A DNA stretch of 64,000 nt from Linnemannia hyalina (taxonomy: Eukaryota > Mortierellomycota > Mortierellomycetes > Mortierellales > Mortierellaceae): contig JAHRHY010000024.1 in NCBI GenBank assembly GCA_019671135.1, positions 372,001-436,000 of the forward strand, in the 5' to 3' direction. Each line of letters begins with the position of its first letter. Position 1 is the stretch's first letter. Positions 47,727 to 58,915 of the stretch are shown here, in pieces. Below the pieces are notes generated by a model, which saw only the letters and a list, made by a program, of their open reading frames with translations, ran no database searches and was not told the DNA's origin. The position numbers were made by a program, and so were the translations under genes.

Positions 47727-48214
47727 TGCGTGTTTTTCTTGCAGGGTTTCTTGATGCGTATACATTTCTATACCTGCGAGCATTGTTCCTCATCGTCGTC
47801 TCACTTTCTACCATTGCCGATAGCCGATCAAGGGAGCAATGAAAGCCATAAATACCTGCGGCAAAGCCCAGTTCAGTTTTGTGCTTCAAAATCAAATAAA
47901 TTGAGAGGAAAAAAATACAAAAAATACAATTGGTGGCGCTTTTTCTTGGGTTATCAGGGGTATCGCTGGCTTGGGCAAAGTAAGGATTGTACTGAACACG
48001 CACACGAGTCGGATTCAAACACCGATGATTGGTGATGCGGGGTACGATAGGAAGGGACAGTCTATGCTTTCTTATATTTTTGTTTATTTGTTTGTGTTTC
48101 TTTTGTTCCTTCTTACACCTCAACAAATAAACAACAACATAGTGCGCGCAAAACACCAGGCCAAAACTTCAGCACCATCATCCACAATCCCCCACGACAG
48201 CCGCAACAACCATC

Positions 48215-48577
48215 ATGTCGAACTCCTTCATCACCCTCTTTATCATCATCGACCGCGAGACAATCGCAGACGCCTTCCCCATCGACATCGATCCCTCAAA
48301 AACCATCGGTCACCTCAAACAACTCATCAAGAACCACAATCCCCGCAGCGTGAGCGACCTCGATGCCCGAAAGCTGCGATTGTGGCATATCAACATCCCC
48401 TACGCCCACGAGAGAGGGTATGAGGATACCATCAGGCTCCATGAAGTCTGCGGGACGTGCTTGCTGGCACCCTATCTGAAGCTGAAGGATTTCTTTGGTA
48501 CCAATCCGGATGGGAAGAAGATTCATATTCTTGTTGAACTCCCGGAGGGACAGAGGGGTAATATGGTTATTCGATAG
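48215..48577 (+). CDS. Crinkler (CRN) N-terminal domain protein, head only
   Basis: A 120-residue protein, the only undamaged copy. It has the ubiquitin-like CRN head pattern: ITLFIIIDRETIADAFPIDI, TIGHLKQLIKNHN, a D-A-R-K-L-R-L-W-H-I segment in the position of the LFLAK-type motif (here LRLWHINIP, typical of fungal members), and a closing HILVELPEG where family members read HIIVQRP. In full CRN proteins this head is followed by a variable C-terminal domain, often nuclease- or kinase-like; here a stop follows seven residues later and I see no effector-like frame downstream. Family assignment is from pattern memory. The start ATG is preceded by a CA-rich leader. Function unknown. Confidence 0.7.
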   Translation: MSNSFITLFIIIDRETIADAFPIDIDPSKTIGHLKQLIKNHNPRSVSDLDARKLRLWHINIPYAHERGYEDTIRLHEVCGTCLLAPYLKLKDFFGTNPDGKKIHILVELPEGQRGNMVIR

Positions 48578-49184
48578 TTCTGTTCGTCATCATTCGCTTG
48601 TGTATTGTTTTTTTTTTTTTTTTTTTTTTTCGAGATGCTAACATTCCCTGTCGCCCCTTTCTTCTCTGTTTGCGATTTTTTTTCTCTTAGCCTAAGACCA
48701 AGGTCTGGATGGTTCAGGCAGCAAACTTTTTTTTTTTTGGCTTTAAATTAAACAGTGCCCATGCATTAAATAAAGCCTGAAAAGAGGATTTGGTGGGCGC
48801 TGAAACACATTTCATCAATGGCGAAGCAAAAGATTTCTTCCAAACAAAGTTGCAACCTGCCTTTTTTTTTTTTTATTCAAGTTTTACATAGAAAGCCTTT
48901 AGATATTATTCATAGATAAAATAGAAAAACAATACTGCTATCCGTGCAAGCGCTTCGTAGTTTCTAGAAGCGGCTCCACTAGACCTGTGGTCCTTGAACC
49001 CTGCCAGCTTTGCCGGGATCTACTACGAGAGGCAAGTATCAGCTCGACGCTGCGAGAGGTGCTCTTTCTCGTCGCCATATCCTGACCGGCAAGGTGGGGC
49101 TAATCAGGCTGCGTTCGCGGATACTGCTGATGAGGGGGTTGAAATGCAGGCTGGCACTGGTATGCCGGTCGAAATCCTGTCTGG
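48578..49184. other. AT-rich intergenic stretch with poly-T tracts
   Basis: Poly-T runs at about 48609..48630, 48728..48739 and 48862..48874. No gene in the first 400 bases. Near 49090..49184 the minus strand carries Gln/Tyr/Pro-rich sequence in another frame that looks like the lost tail of the next gene. Confidence 0.4.
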
Positions 49185-49994
49185 TCACGACCCCATCGCT
49201 GGTACTGAGGCAAAATCGGATCGGGGCCGAGGGAGGTGATTCGAGTACATGCCTATACGGTAGTGGAAATCTTGGTACTGCAACGGGTTTGGTTGCCGAG
49301 TAGAATACGACAAGAAGAGAGGCTGGTGCTGAGTATAATGCCCCTGGAAGAGGGGATGGCATTGGTACGGGTGGTACCTCGGGCCTTGCTGCTGATCGTA
49401 GACGCCACTCTGACGCGGGTAGAGCGGGGGCGCTGGTGTGGCGCCAAGGTTAGACAACTGGTAGCACGATGGCATGATCACCCGAGTGCCGTCAGCGTTC
49501 AGGACAAAAACAGGCGCACAAGTGCAGTGCCGCATCGGAGAGTGACTTTCTGTATAAGGATTGTTCTTGGCTCCTGCACCGCCTTCAGGTCGAGCTTTAG
49601 TCACGTTTGAAATGGTGATTCGTTCTTGATACACTCTCTGCTCTCGCGGTTGGCTGGGCCGTTGCCACTGATCAGAGGGGCGAGTTGCAGAGGTAAAAGC
49701 AGGAACCGAGGGTCTTGGGGGGAGAGGTACGGCACCAGATGCAGGAATCGAGGGTCTTGAGAGGAGAGGTGTAGCACCAGTCGCAGGGGCCGAGGGTTTT
49801 GGAAGGTGGCGTTGGGGAACAACATGAATCGCGGTGGATGCTGTTGTCCTGGCTGCTATGGTTGGCAAAGCTGTATCAACGGGCCGGACCTGAGGTGAGG
49901 GTGCCTGCTCTCTTCTTCGTCTGATATTTAGGCGAAGCGGAGGGAGATTCAATGGTGGAAGAGGCAGTTCCTCGTCCTGGCGTTCACTCGGCAT
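49185..49994 (-). CDS. proline/glutamine/tyrosine-rich hypothetical protein
   Basis: Unrecognised. The start at 49994 (MPSERQDEELPLPPLNLPPL) is preferred to an upstream in-frame ATG because the upstream part reads as a pyrimidine-rich leader. 269 residues, no predicted membrane segment or known domain. It contains proline-rich repeats (PLLSRPSIPASGAVPLPPRP) and a C-terminal part rich in Tyr, Gln and His. After the stop, similar composition (PQYQRWGRDQTGFRPAYQ) continues in another frame to a stop near 49110, suggesting a frameshift or an unseen intron truncated the protein. It lies inside the Crinkler-like cluster on the opposite strand. Confidence 0.45.
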   Translation of the reverse strand: MPSERQDEELPLPPLNLPPLRLNIRRRREQAPSPQVRPVDTALPTIAARTTASTAIHVVPQRHLPKPSAPATGATPLLSRPSIPASGAVPLPPRPSVPAFTSATRPSDQWQRPSQPREQRVYQERITISNVTKARPEGGAGAKNNPYTESHSPMRHCTCAPVFVLNADGTRVIMPSCYQLSNLGATPAPPLYPRQSGVYDQQQGPRYHPYQCHPLFQGHYTQHQPLFLSYSTRQPNPLQYQDFHYRIGMYSNHLPRPRSDFASVPAMGS

Positions 49995-50508
49995 TGTGAA
50001 GCGCCTCGGCTTGGGAGTTGAAGGAGAGAAAAGCTGTGATATGTGCACGTTAAAATGGTGAGAGGCGCCGGAAAGGGGGGCAAAATGGGAGGTTGGAGAA
50101 AAGAAAAAAAAGGAACGAGAGAAAACAAAACTCAATACAACAACAAAAGTCACGTCCGCCGCTCATTGCTCCCTTCTTATCTCGCGCTATGCAACATGGT
50201 TCGTGAATTGGTGTGGACAGTGTGGAGATGGTCCATCAGAAAGGCTTTATTTCTGATTTGCTATCGTTTACACGTACATGAAAATACACAGAGTTCATGT
50301 AGCATTGCTTTCACCTCCTTCTTTGCTCCTTTTGTACTACGCCCACGCAAGAAGAATGTTGAAGGAACAACGAGGCTAGAAAGATGGCCGCTTTTTTTCT
50401 TATATAACTCTCCTACATTTTCTTTCCTCTCGAACCCTCTGTCTGTTCGTTTCTCATACCTTAACATCACCATCGCCGACAGCCCACCAAAAAACCGCAA
50501 CCACCGGG
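49995..50508. other. intergenic region between divergent hypothetical gene and CRN copy 5
   Basis: No gene. It ends in a CA-rich leader immediately before the ATG of copy 5, like the leader of copy 4. Confidence 0.4.
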
Positions 50509-50842
50509 ATGTCGAGCTTTACAATGACTATCTACGTAATGTTCGACGGCGACACACCCTTGGACGCCTTCCCCATCACCATCGAATCCACCGAGACCAT
50601 TAACCACCTAAAGAAATCCATCAAGAGTCAGTGTTCTCACGTTCTGCGTGACATCAATGCCCAGAAGCTGAACCTCTGGCACGTTTCGATTCTGATCCCT
50701 TTTGCCCCTGGAGGACGTGAACGAGAGCCTGTTTGATATGACGTCAATGACAACGCGATTTTACTCAAGCCAAACCAGAAGGTCGAGAGTGTGTTCACCA
50801 TTGAACCGCGTGGGACCAAGGTTCAGGTTCTTGTCCAGCGGG
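50509..50842 (+). pseudogene. Crinkler N-terminal-like domain, copy 5 (single in-frame TGA)
   Basis: Starts MSSFTMTIYVMFDGDTPLDAF, continues TINHLKKSIKS, LRDINAQKLNLWHVSIL and, after one TGA at 50734..50736, carries on in the same frame to VFTIEPRG and VQVLVQRG, followed by a donor GTACGC (50843). Apart from that TGA the domain is complete. The intron begins at the same point as in copy 2 (after QRG), where an effector-encoding exon would be expected; none is found downstream. Confidence 0.6.
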
Positions 50843-52109
50843 GTACGCCTTTTTTTTTTTTTTTTTTTTTGCGTGGTGCCTTGTCATGTTTGACGTTATT
50901 TCTATTCCATAGCCTACGAAACTAATATGTTCTCTTGATTCTTTGTTTTTGTTTCCATTAAGCTAAACCAGCTCCATGCAAGGCTTTTTGGTTGGGAAAA
51001 AAAATATGTGAATGGCTGCAATAAAAATCCAAGACGGTGGAAGGTTGCCTTTATTTTTTGTTACCATTCCTCTTACTATGTTTTTATCCAGCAAAAAATA
51101 AAGAAAACATTTTGGTGGCGTTCTTCATAGGGCGAAGCGAGAAAGGTTTGATGGCTCGTCAGAAAAGCTCACACTAGTTGCATAGATCGCTGAGTGGTCG
51201 TTGATTCGGGGCTTCTCAGGTAAACGTTCATCACACAATTGCTGCATCTTTTTTTTTTTCGTCAGATATTGTATCGCGGTGTTATACCATTTTTACGACA
51301 AACCACTTCTGCGTACCAAAACTTGGCAAAAGCCCGATTCCGATAAGGACTGGATTTCTTGGATATGGTTGAGTGCGCGATGCCACTGCCTACAATCCTC
51401 AACAAGCGATCGGCGATGATATGATATTCTGCCTGTTGGATGCACCAATGCATTTGCCCAATTATCGGATCCACTTGTTCTTTTACCTGTTGTGTCACCA
51501 CATTTCCTTTCTTTGACGACTCTCGCATACTAAAAAGCAGAATATCCTTTAAGAAATAAAAATAAAAAGCAAGTGATAGCGTTCTTTACTGCTTCATCGT
51601 TCGTCCGTAACACCGACCTTCCGCTCCGCTGCCGTTTGAAGTGATGGCCAAGTACTCCAACGATTGGTTGAATAACTGACAAGAGTTTTCATCCTGGCTT
51701 GGTGATATACCCTGCACGCTCTCGATTGCTTGGCTTTAAGTATGCAAACTAGCTAGACGCTTGGAGTTTACTTATACATCTCCCTTGTGGTATCTAAAGC
51801 CCCAATACATCATAGCTAGATAGGATCGACATGTGTCTTAAATGTCTCGAGGAGGTACGCGGCCACTAATTTTTCTTCACGGCGCGTCGGATTCATGGAT
51901 GCGTACTTTATACTCACTCTGACGATAACCATACTCATTGAACGCCTAATAATCCTCTAGCCCCAACCACCCGTTGCATTCTATCAGGTAAAAATAATAA
52001 GGGCGGATAATGAGCGAATGACATTTTCTAAGCTATTGTTAACGAGGATTCTTTCCATTTTTCCTGGTACTTATCAGGTTCATTTATTATATAAAAATCT
52101 CTCTCATCG
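50843..52109. other. intergenic region, no gene seen
   Basis: AT-rich with poly-T runs (about 50849..50870 and 51250..51259). Neither a CRN effector domain nor any other known domain is apparent in any frame. Confidence 0.45.
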
Positions 52110-54438
52110 TTAAGCGGTGGCGTCGGCTTCAACCAACGTATCCAACAACGGACTGCCTCCGACTGCAATGTCTCCAAAGCTCTCATCCTGCTCAACCTTG
52201 ATAACATCCTTAGTCGACAATACCAACAGCTCAAAGAAAAGCTTGGCTGCATCCGTGCGAGTCCGCCTCTGCTGAGTGGATCCTGCCAAGAGCTCAGAAA
52301 ACTTGACACGAGTGTTGTTATCTTTGTTAGCCGTAGAGCTGGCAGCGGCCATGCTGGAGGTGCGGGTGGCGCGCTGGGGGCCCTCAACCTGAGTACCATC
52401 CTTCTTGGACTCGATCCCTTGCTGGACAAGACACATGGTCTGGATAGCAGAGGTCGAAAAAACAGTTCCGTGAAGCTCCTTGGTGCTGACAGAGGGTTCG
52501 CTGCTCTCATCTTGATCCTGGAACAAGGTGCTCCTGCCCTTGCCCTTGGCAGCTGCAGTCAGAGTGGTTTCAAAGTTCTCAGTATCGTCGTTCTCGTCGG
52601 CGTGAGCATTGGTGGTATCCTTCTGAGGAGAGTCCAACTGGAAACCTTCGAACAAATCTCCTGCTGGTACTGGTGGAGGTGTCATGTGATGAATTCCGAA
52701 CTCGGGTTCGTTGGGCCGAATCTCATCCACCCACGCGCCAACATTATCGTCCTGCCAATGAGCCGCCTCGGCAGCACGTGCTGGCTGGTCAATTTGAAGA
52801 CGGCGAGAGAACATGCTTGCCAACTCGGGCACCATCGATCCTCCCATGACGCGGGGTCCAGCAGAGCAGTCGAGCAAGTATCCTGCCAATCCACCGTGCG
52901 CCATATCCTGCTCAATCTGTTGAAGTCTCAGCATCTTGCGCGAGCGAGGCAGCATCTCGTGGTCCATCAAGAGACCTTCTGCAACGAGATCTCCGTTGGC
53001 TCCAAGCAACATATCCTGAGCAACCTCAGTCTCGTGATCGACCATCAACTTGCGCTTCTTGATCGTGGGCTGTCTATCCTGAGCTCCTCCTGCAGGTGCT
53101 CCCTCGGCATCAAATGCGTCACCAAAGTCAGAAAGCTGGCGCTCCCTGCCCTGAGGAGCAATTCCATCCTGGAAAACAGGTTGTTCCTCCACGGACCGTG
53201 CGATACTTCCAGCGCGCTCCACCGATCCGAGACGCATAGTGTCCTTGCCTCCCTCCGCCATCATAGCAAAAGGATCCACACTGACTGAGCGACGCGTAGC
53301 TTCACGACGACCAACCTCAATATCCAAATCATCCCGGCGGTGAGGGCGCTTCATGAAATCAAAGTCAACCTCGTCTCCAAACATGTCCAGATCAAGCGCA
53401 TCATCGTCCCCTCCCAAATCAAAGTCCATTGTGCTGTATCCTCCTCCTCCAATGCGATTCATCGAGTTCCTGCCGACCTCAATGTCCAATCCAGGATGAC
53501 GACGTCCGCTATCCAGACCATAGTTGGTTCCATCAGCCGCAAAGAGGTCATCCTCGTTGCCGTCCTCTATCAGATTGTTATCCTGTGCACGAGCTGTGTG
53601 GTTGAGTTTGGGGTTGAGGCCCCAGGCGTCAATGTCGATTGTCTGAGCAGGCATCAAAAGGTCAAACTCGGTCATGGCGTCAGGAACAGTGATGGCGTTG
53701 AAGACGGTCCTAGAGCGGTTGCCTGGGAGGTCGCCCATATCTCCGTCGAGCATCAAAAGGTTGTTGTCGCCCTTGCTGTTGGCATCGGACCTGAAGGCGA
53801 CCTTGATCTTGACGAGAGCCTCGTTACAGTCCTCCAACAGATATTTGGTCTTGCGAGAGTAGATCCTGGCGACACCGAGCAAGAGCTGACCGGAGAGACG
53901 GAGGGCCATGGGGGCTTGGTCTGCACCCATAATGGCGTCTAGTTTGCGATTATTTAAATTGGGAATTTTTGTGTCGTTAGATGTTTTGATATCACAAATG
54001 AGGCGGGAGAGGCAAGAGGGACGACGGCGTCAATTGTAATTGTCCCTGTCCCCATGTTAGCGTATTTCTCTCACACGTTGAACTCAGTGTTGAGGTAAAA
54101 GTAAACAAACAATCTGATTGTAGAGAGGACCCTCATCCACACTGGCACTCGCGTCTTTGTGCATCGTTCGTTGTCCCACTATGGAAGAGACAAGGTACAC
54201 GGAAGCCGAGTATCCTACTCCTGTTGTTGAATGCATAAACAAGGGCGCGAAAGAAGGTAAAAAAATAGGATGGAGGCGTGCAGGGGAGGTGTTGTTTTTT
54301 TGTTTGTTAATTACCAACAGAGTTGTTGAGGTTGGTCTGCAGGAACTGATTCTTGGACAGCTTGCGTTCCCAATGGGCGGCAAGCCAGACCTTGGCCAAG
54401 GGGCCCTTCTTGGAGAGGATGGCCTCAGAGTAGAACAT
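52110..54438 (-). CDS. RAD21: cohesin kleisin subunit Rad21/Scc1
   Basis: Kleisin that closes the Smc1-Smc3 ring in sister-chromatid cohesion and is cleaved by separase at anaphase. Two exons, 54438..54315 and 53938..52110 (intron 376 bases), give 650 residues. The N-terminal domain is unmistakable: MFYSEAILSKKGPLAKVWLA, then ALRLSGQLLLGVARIYSRKT and YLLEDCNEALVKIKVAF. The middle is acidic and likely disordered. The C-terminal winged helix that binds Smc1 is at about 595..640 (AAKLFFELLVLSTKDVIKV, then FGDIAV). Separase sites would be expected at E-x-x-R motifs in the middle; candidates exist but none is assigned. A meiotic Rec8 paralogue is the alternative; length and C-terminus favour the mitotic form. 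Confidence 0.93.
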
Positions 54439-54912
54439 GGCTCAGCTATATATGTATGTTATGTCGCAGTCCTGGCTGTTGTTGTTGTTATCGTTTTGTG
54501 ACGTAGTGCGAGTCGCTTGCAAGTTAGGGGTGGTGGTGGTGATGTGCAAGTGAGTATTGTTGGCGAGACTGAGCAAAAAAGGTTGTAGCAAAAGTGGGGG
54601 AAGGATGGAGAAAATAAAGAGGTGAAGGTGGAGGGGTGGGAGAAGGTCAAGAGGTGAAAAAAAAACACTGGCACAATGGACATATAAATTACGCTGGAGT
54701 GACTTTTTTTTTGTTGTTGTTTGTCCCAATCTGACATCTCAGAGAGCGTACGCGATTTGGTGGCGACACAAGGCTCATCAGTCTCATCAGGCAGTCTTCT
54801 GTTCTTCTTTATTTCGATCTATCGTCTAGAGAGTACAAAGACGCCAAGAAAGAAGAAGGCAATGTCTATAGCAAGGCGGTCATAAAAAAAAGCAAGGAGA
54901 AAATGCAGCTTT
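54439..54912. other. RAD21 promoter and START-gene 3' region
   Basis: 474 bases between two minus-strand genes. GGTGGT-type and T-rich tracts; no gene seen. Confidence 0.4.
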
Positions 54913-55913
54913 CTACGATCTGACAGCAATGGGCGTCTCACTGGCCGACAAGGGCTGCGATTTTTCATTGTCCTCAGCATCCTTCGACATCAACTTGCGA
55001 CCACAATCCCTGAGCGAGTTCAAAAACGCTAGGAAAGTGGAGTGAAGAAAAAGCAAGCGAGAACAAATTGTTAGTTATGAATCTAGCTGTCACTCCTCAC
55101 TCTCTCGCACTTTCGCTCTCACTTTCTGGCTCTGGGCCCCAATTTCGACTCAAGGATTTGAAATGAAAAAAAAGAGACAGAAAGGACACTCACCAGGAAC
55201 ACCGGATTTAGCTGCCCAGTTGATAATGCTTGTTGGGATGTTTCCCTACATAGAGACACACATAAAGTCATAATGGAACAGCAAAGCAGTGCATTGATCA
55301 GCTTGGCATTTCTCATGCATGCGCCCTCACTTATTCGATCACACAAGGAATTAAACAAAATGCAAACAACCAGCGCAACAACAATAGGGGCTAAGCCAAA
55401 CCCCTTCTTTACCTTTGGGTTATCAAAATACCCAAACCAAATGTTACATCCTTTGCCATCCTCCGTGGGCTGGATAATAACATCTTGACGGAACTCGTCC
55501 ACTCGCACAACTCCGGACTTCTCTGGCATCTTGTCATCGACCACACTCTTGCCATTGATACAAACAACCCCACTGTCAAACTTTTGGACCCTCAACTCAT
55601 ACACATAGTCCCGAGGAGATAAGGGCCAGGGGAATTTGGCAACAAAATGGAGCCGGTCGTTGTCGAGGGGTTGCCAGCTTGACATGTTCTTGTCCCAGGT
55701 CTTGCGCAAGTCCAGATCAGTGTAGGCTCGCATGAGGTAGCGGACAGGAAGGTCGGGGTATGATCCGAGGACCTTGTATTCCTTCAGAGCGCTGCCTGTG
55801 ACTGATCGGCGAAAGACTCGAAAGTTGGCTACCTCGGCAAAGACCTCCCAGTTTGACACATCGGGCGTCTTGAGCTCCTCCAGGGCTTGGCTGACTTGGG
55901 TTTCGGTGAACAT
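54913..55913 (-). CDS. START-domain lipid-transfer protein
   Basis: Predicted binding and transfer of a single lipid (sterol, phospholipid or ceramide) between membranes. Exons: 55913..55413, 55245..55194 and 55028..54913, giving 222 residues, essentially a stand-alone START domain. Family features: WEVFAEVANFRVFRR near the N-terminus, DLDLRKTWDKNM, FPWPLSPRDYVYELR, DEFRQDVIIQP, and the C-terminal lid helix NIPTSIINWAAKSGVP. No signal peptide or membrane anchor; a short polar tail follows. It resembles the PCTP/StarD2-like group in layout, but ligand specificity cannot be read from this. Confidence 0.9.
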
Positions 55914-56393
55914 TGTGTATTGTTGTTATTTTTGTGCGGTAGTTGTTGACTGTGTTGGCAGGGAATTGAAGTAAAGGGACCAATTGGATGAGTAGGGAGG
56001 GGATATGGATCAAAAGTTGAGATTGCAGAAGAAAAGAAAGAAAGAAGAAAGAATGTTGTTTTCTCCTTTTATCGTGACTTCTGACCAGATCAGACGGACC
56101 TGGCTATTTTTTGTTCCTGCTCACACACTCAATTCTTCGTTCTTCATATTCATGTGTTCTTGGATAATGCGGTCGTCAGATTGACACACGCCAGCTCAAA
56201 AACAAACAGAGTTACATAGCCAACTGCAGTAACAATAAAAATAAGGAGATAGGCTGCGTGTGTGCGCACACGGTCAAAAAAAAGTGAGCGAACAAGAACG
56301 GAGATCTTAAACATGATGCAGCAGAGCACTCCAGTTCGAACACAGAAGTTGCAAAAGAGAGACTCCTGATTGAATCAGGAGATGATGATCTAG
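55914..56393. other. intergenic region upstream of the START gene
   Basis: No gene. Pyrimidine/purine-rich sequence; the distal part flanks the solo tRNA-Lys. Confidence 0.4.
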
Positions 56394-56466
56394 CGCCCAA
56401 CGTGGGGGTCGAACCCACAGCCTTCAGATTAAGAGTCTGACGCTCTACCGATTGAGCTAGCCGGGC
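56394..56466 (-). tRNA. tRNA-Lys (CUU), solo copy
   Basis: Same 73-nt sequence as the tRNA-Lys in the large repeats. Its ~100-bp leader (read on minus: TTATAGAATGTCACGTGC ... GACCAGGTTTCTG region in complement) and its trailer palindrome are also shared, with scattered substitutions in the leader. Similarity stops just after the trailer, and none of the other large-repeat sequence is present. Confidence 0.96.
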
Positions 56467-56596
56467 TAGAGGCTTTTGCTGATGGCGACCAGGTTTCTGT
56501 GACACTTTTCTTCAGTCACCACAATCCATGTCCGAGCTTGCACGTGACATTCTATAAGTGCATGGCCGCGAAAAAAAAAATAGCGAACCACGTTTT

Positions 56597-58192
56597 TTAT
56601 TTTGTCTCTCTAACAGCATTCGACGCATAGTGCCCAGGCTGGGAGTAACCTTGAAGAGCATCCATCTCCGCGACATGTCCTGTTGGTACTCCAGTATAGT
56701 TATGAGGCGTCACCTCCTCCAGATCAAAGCTATCCTGATCTGTATGTTCATTGCTACCAGAGCTATGTTGGTGCTGCTGCTGCTGCTGTCGCCCCAATCC
56801 AACAGTCTCCTCCTCCTCCTCCTCCTCAGTCTCGTCCGGTACCAGTCCCGCATTGATTCTTTCGATTCTCCGGACCGTGTGCCGATAAATATACCATCCA
56901 ACGGCCAAGGCGATGATGATCCCGAGAATGTTCATGCCCCATTTGAGGATACGATCCTTCCCCACGATAGTAGGATCAGCCAGGCTGGAGATATTGTGTC
57001 CGATGAAGATTGGGATGAAGAGACGAGGAGTTGACAGTGTTGTTGCCAGGATGAACTTCCAGTAGGGTAACAGAGTCACGGCTCCAAAGTACGCGTTGAG
57101 CACTATTGCGTCAGAAGTGGAACCAATGAGGAGATATCAGCAAAAAACATGACGGGAACGGAGTCTGCAGAATGACATATGCGATTGGATGCAAGGACAC
57201 ACCTGCAAACGGAAATGACGACAGCCGAATCAAGAACAGGATCTAAGTTTTGTTCACAAATGATGATTGACTGTTAACATGATGTTAACCATGCAGTATC
57301 CTGTTCATTATTAGGTCGCCTCCATGCTTACAAAAAGGCCATCCTTGCTGACTGCCTTGGACATCTCCTTGAACTCGATGTTTTGCCCCAGCTTGCGGTT
57401 GATGTAGTTGTGGAACGCAAAACGATACAACCTATGGTCGAGTGTAACAGGGAGTCAGAAGAAATAGGGTCAGCATACGAAACGACTTTCTCAGTCATCC
57501 AATTGCCTTGTTTTTGAAAATGCGTTATTGTATTACCAAAAGCAAATGGATGCTCCGACGATATCGCCGACGAATGCTGGCAAGAATCTATGAGCGGAAG
57601 ATGGTGAGTAACCATGTCAGCAACAATGAAGCATAGACTGGGAGCATTACTCCTGCGTCTTCATGGCAAATTGAGTTCACATACCCTTTCGGAATGCCAT
57701 AGACGTATCCACAAATCATCGAGACAACTCCGTATCCTAGTAGAGTAAAAAAATGCGATATCGAGTTAATACTAGCTCTCTTGTGCGCAAAATCATTACC
57801 TCAGCATGACAGAGAGAGGAAGAGAGAGAGACGTACCAAGGAGTGGAAAGATACATGTTGCAGCCATGATGCTGGATAACACGGCAATACCGGCGCTGGA
57901 CGTTCGGATGTATGACACGGCTGGTTCGAGGACTATATCGGAGAAGAGTATTGACTGTCAATGTCAAGTCTGGACACATATTCAGCTCAGGTGTTCCAAA
58001 ATGAGAAAGAAAGCAGCGCTATATCCACGTACACTCAAAGATCTGACGCTCAAAGACAAAAAAGACAATAACAAAGGCGCCAACAATGGCGATGCCAACG
58101 CCAAAGGCAACCTTTTGAGCGGTGGAGGCCTCCTGTATCCGTTCTCGGATCGTCTTTACCTGTCGATAGGACGGCGGCGGTGATTGTGGCAT
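56597..58192 (-). CDS. TVP38-like: TVP38/TMEM64-family membrane protein
   Basis: Golgi/ER membrane protein of the VTT/DedA superfamily, members of which are implicated in vesicle trafficking and lipid scrambling. Seven exons: 58192..58033, 57932..57837, 57736..57685, 57587..57537, 57431..57332, 57242..57203 and 57102..56597, giving 334 residues. Spans: KVAFGVGIAIVGAFVIVFFV, SSIMAATCIFPLLGYGVVSM, FLPAFVGDIVGASICFW, LTLLPYWKFILATTLS and LKWGMNILGIIIALAVGWYI. Family hallmarks are GYVYGIPKGFLPAFVGDIVG and IRLSSFPFAVLNAYFGAV (the F-x-x-x-N-Y-x-x-G type loop). The C-terminal tail is acidic with EEEEEEE and QQQQQ runs and is probably cytosolic. The exon chain is mine; all phases agree. Confidence 0.9.
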
Positions 58193-58915
58193 TGTGTAGG
58201 TGTCCGCTCTCTGTTCGGGTTAAAAACAAATAAAGTTTAGTTGCGATATGGTTTTGATGCAGAGTCTGTGTCGGTGGCAAAGGACACGACTGCTTTCTGT
58301 GTTGGTGATGGTGCGAGAGTGTAGTGAAAAGTGAGAATGAGAGTGTGAAGAGAAGTGAAGAGAAGAAAAAAGAGAGAAGACGAATTAGTGAGAGAGTTCA
58401 AATGGATGGAGGAAGTGATGAGCGCGTGGCAGGGGATGAATGAAAGAGAGAGAGGGAGAGAGGGAGAGAGCGAGAGAAATACACCCGGGAGGAAAAATAG
58501 GAGGGAGAACTTGCCAAGGGAGAGCAAAAGACAGACACACAGCCGCGGGTGAGATTGGGCTGGCTCGATTCCCTGCTTCACTCCTCAGGCGGCAAGTGAT
58601 GGGTACAAAATGAAAAACAAATAAGCATTGGGCTCATTCACGGCGCCTGCGTGCCCCTATTTGTGAACGCCAAATTGTGTCTTCTCACCCATCTTTTCAT
58701 GTTGGCAATCAACCAACCCTGGAGCTCCTTGCGTTTATTCCACTGTACATCCCTTGCTTCTTGACGGCGACGAAGAGGAACAGCTCCTCCTCCCACACAA
58801 AGCGAAACAAAGGTGATAATCCATCCTTGTTACCTTCACTGTTCCTTAAGTGCACCTCAAAGATCAAAAAAATGGGCCTGGTTTCTGAAAACCGCCAGCA
58901 AAAGAAGGTCATTAT
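58193..58915. other. intergenic region between TVP38 gene and tRNA-Ala
   Basis: Purine-rich GA tracts (58440..58480) and no gene. Confidence 0.4.

Noticed and set aside
52419..53288. 289-residue plus-strand ORF
   Set aside because: Antisense shadow of RAD21, which has clear kleisin domains at both ends.
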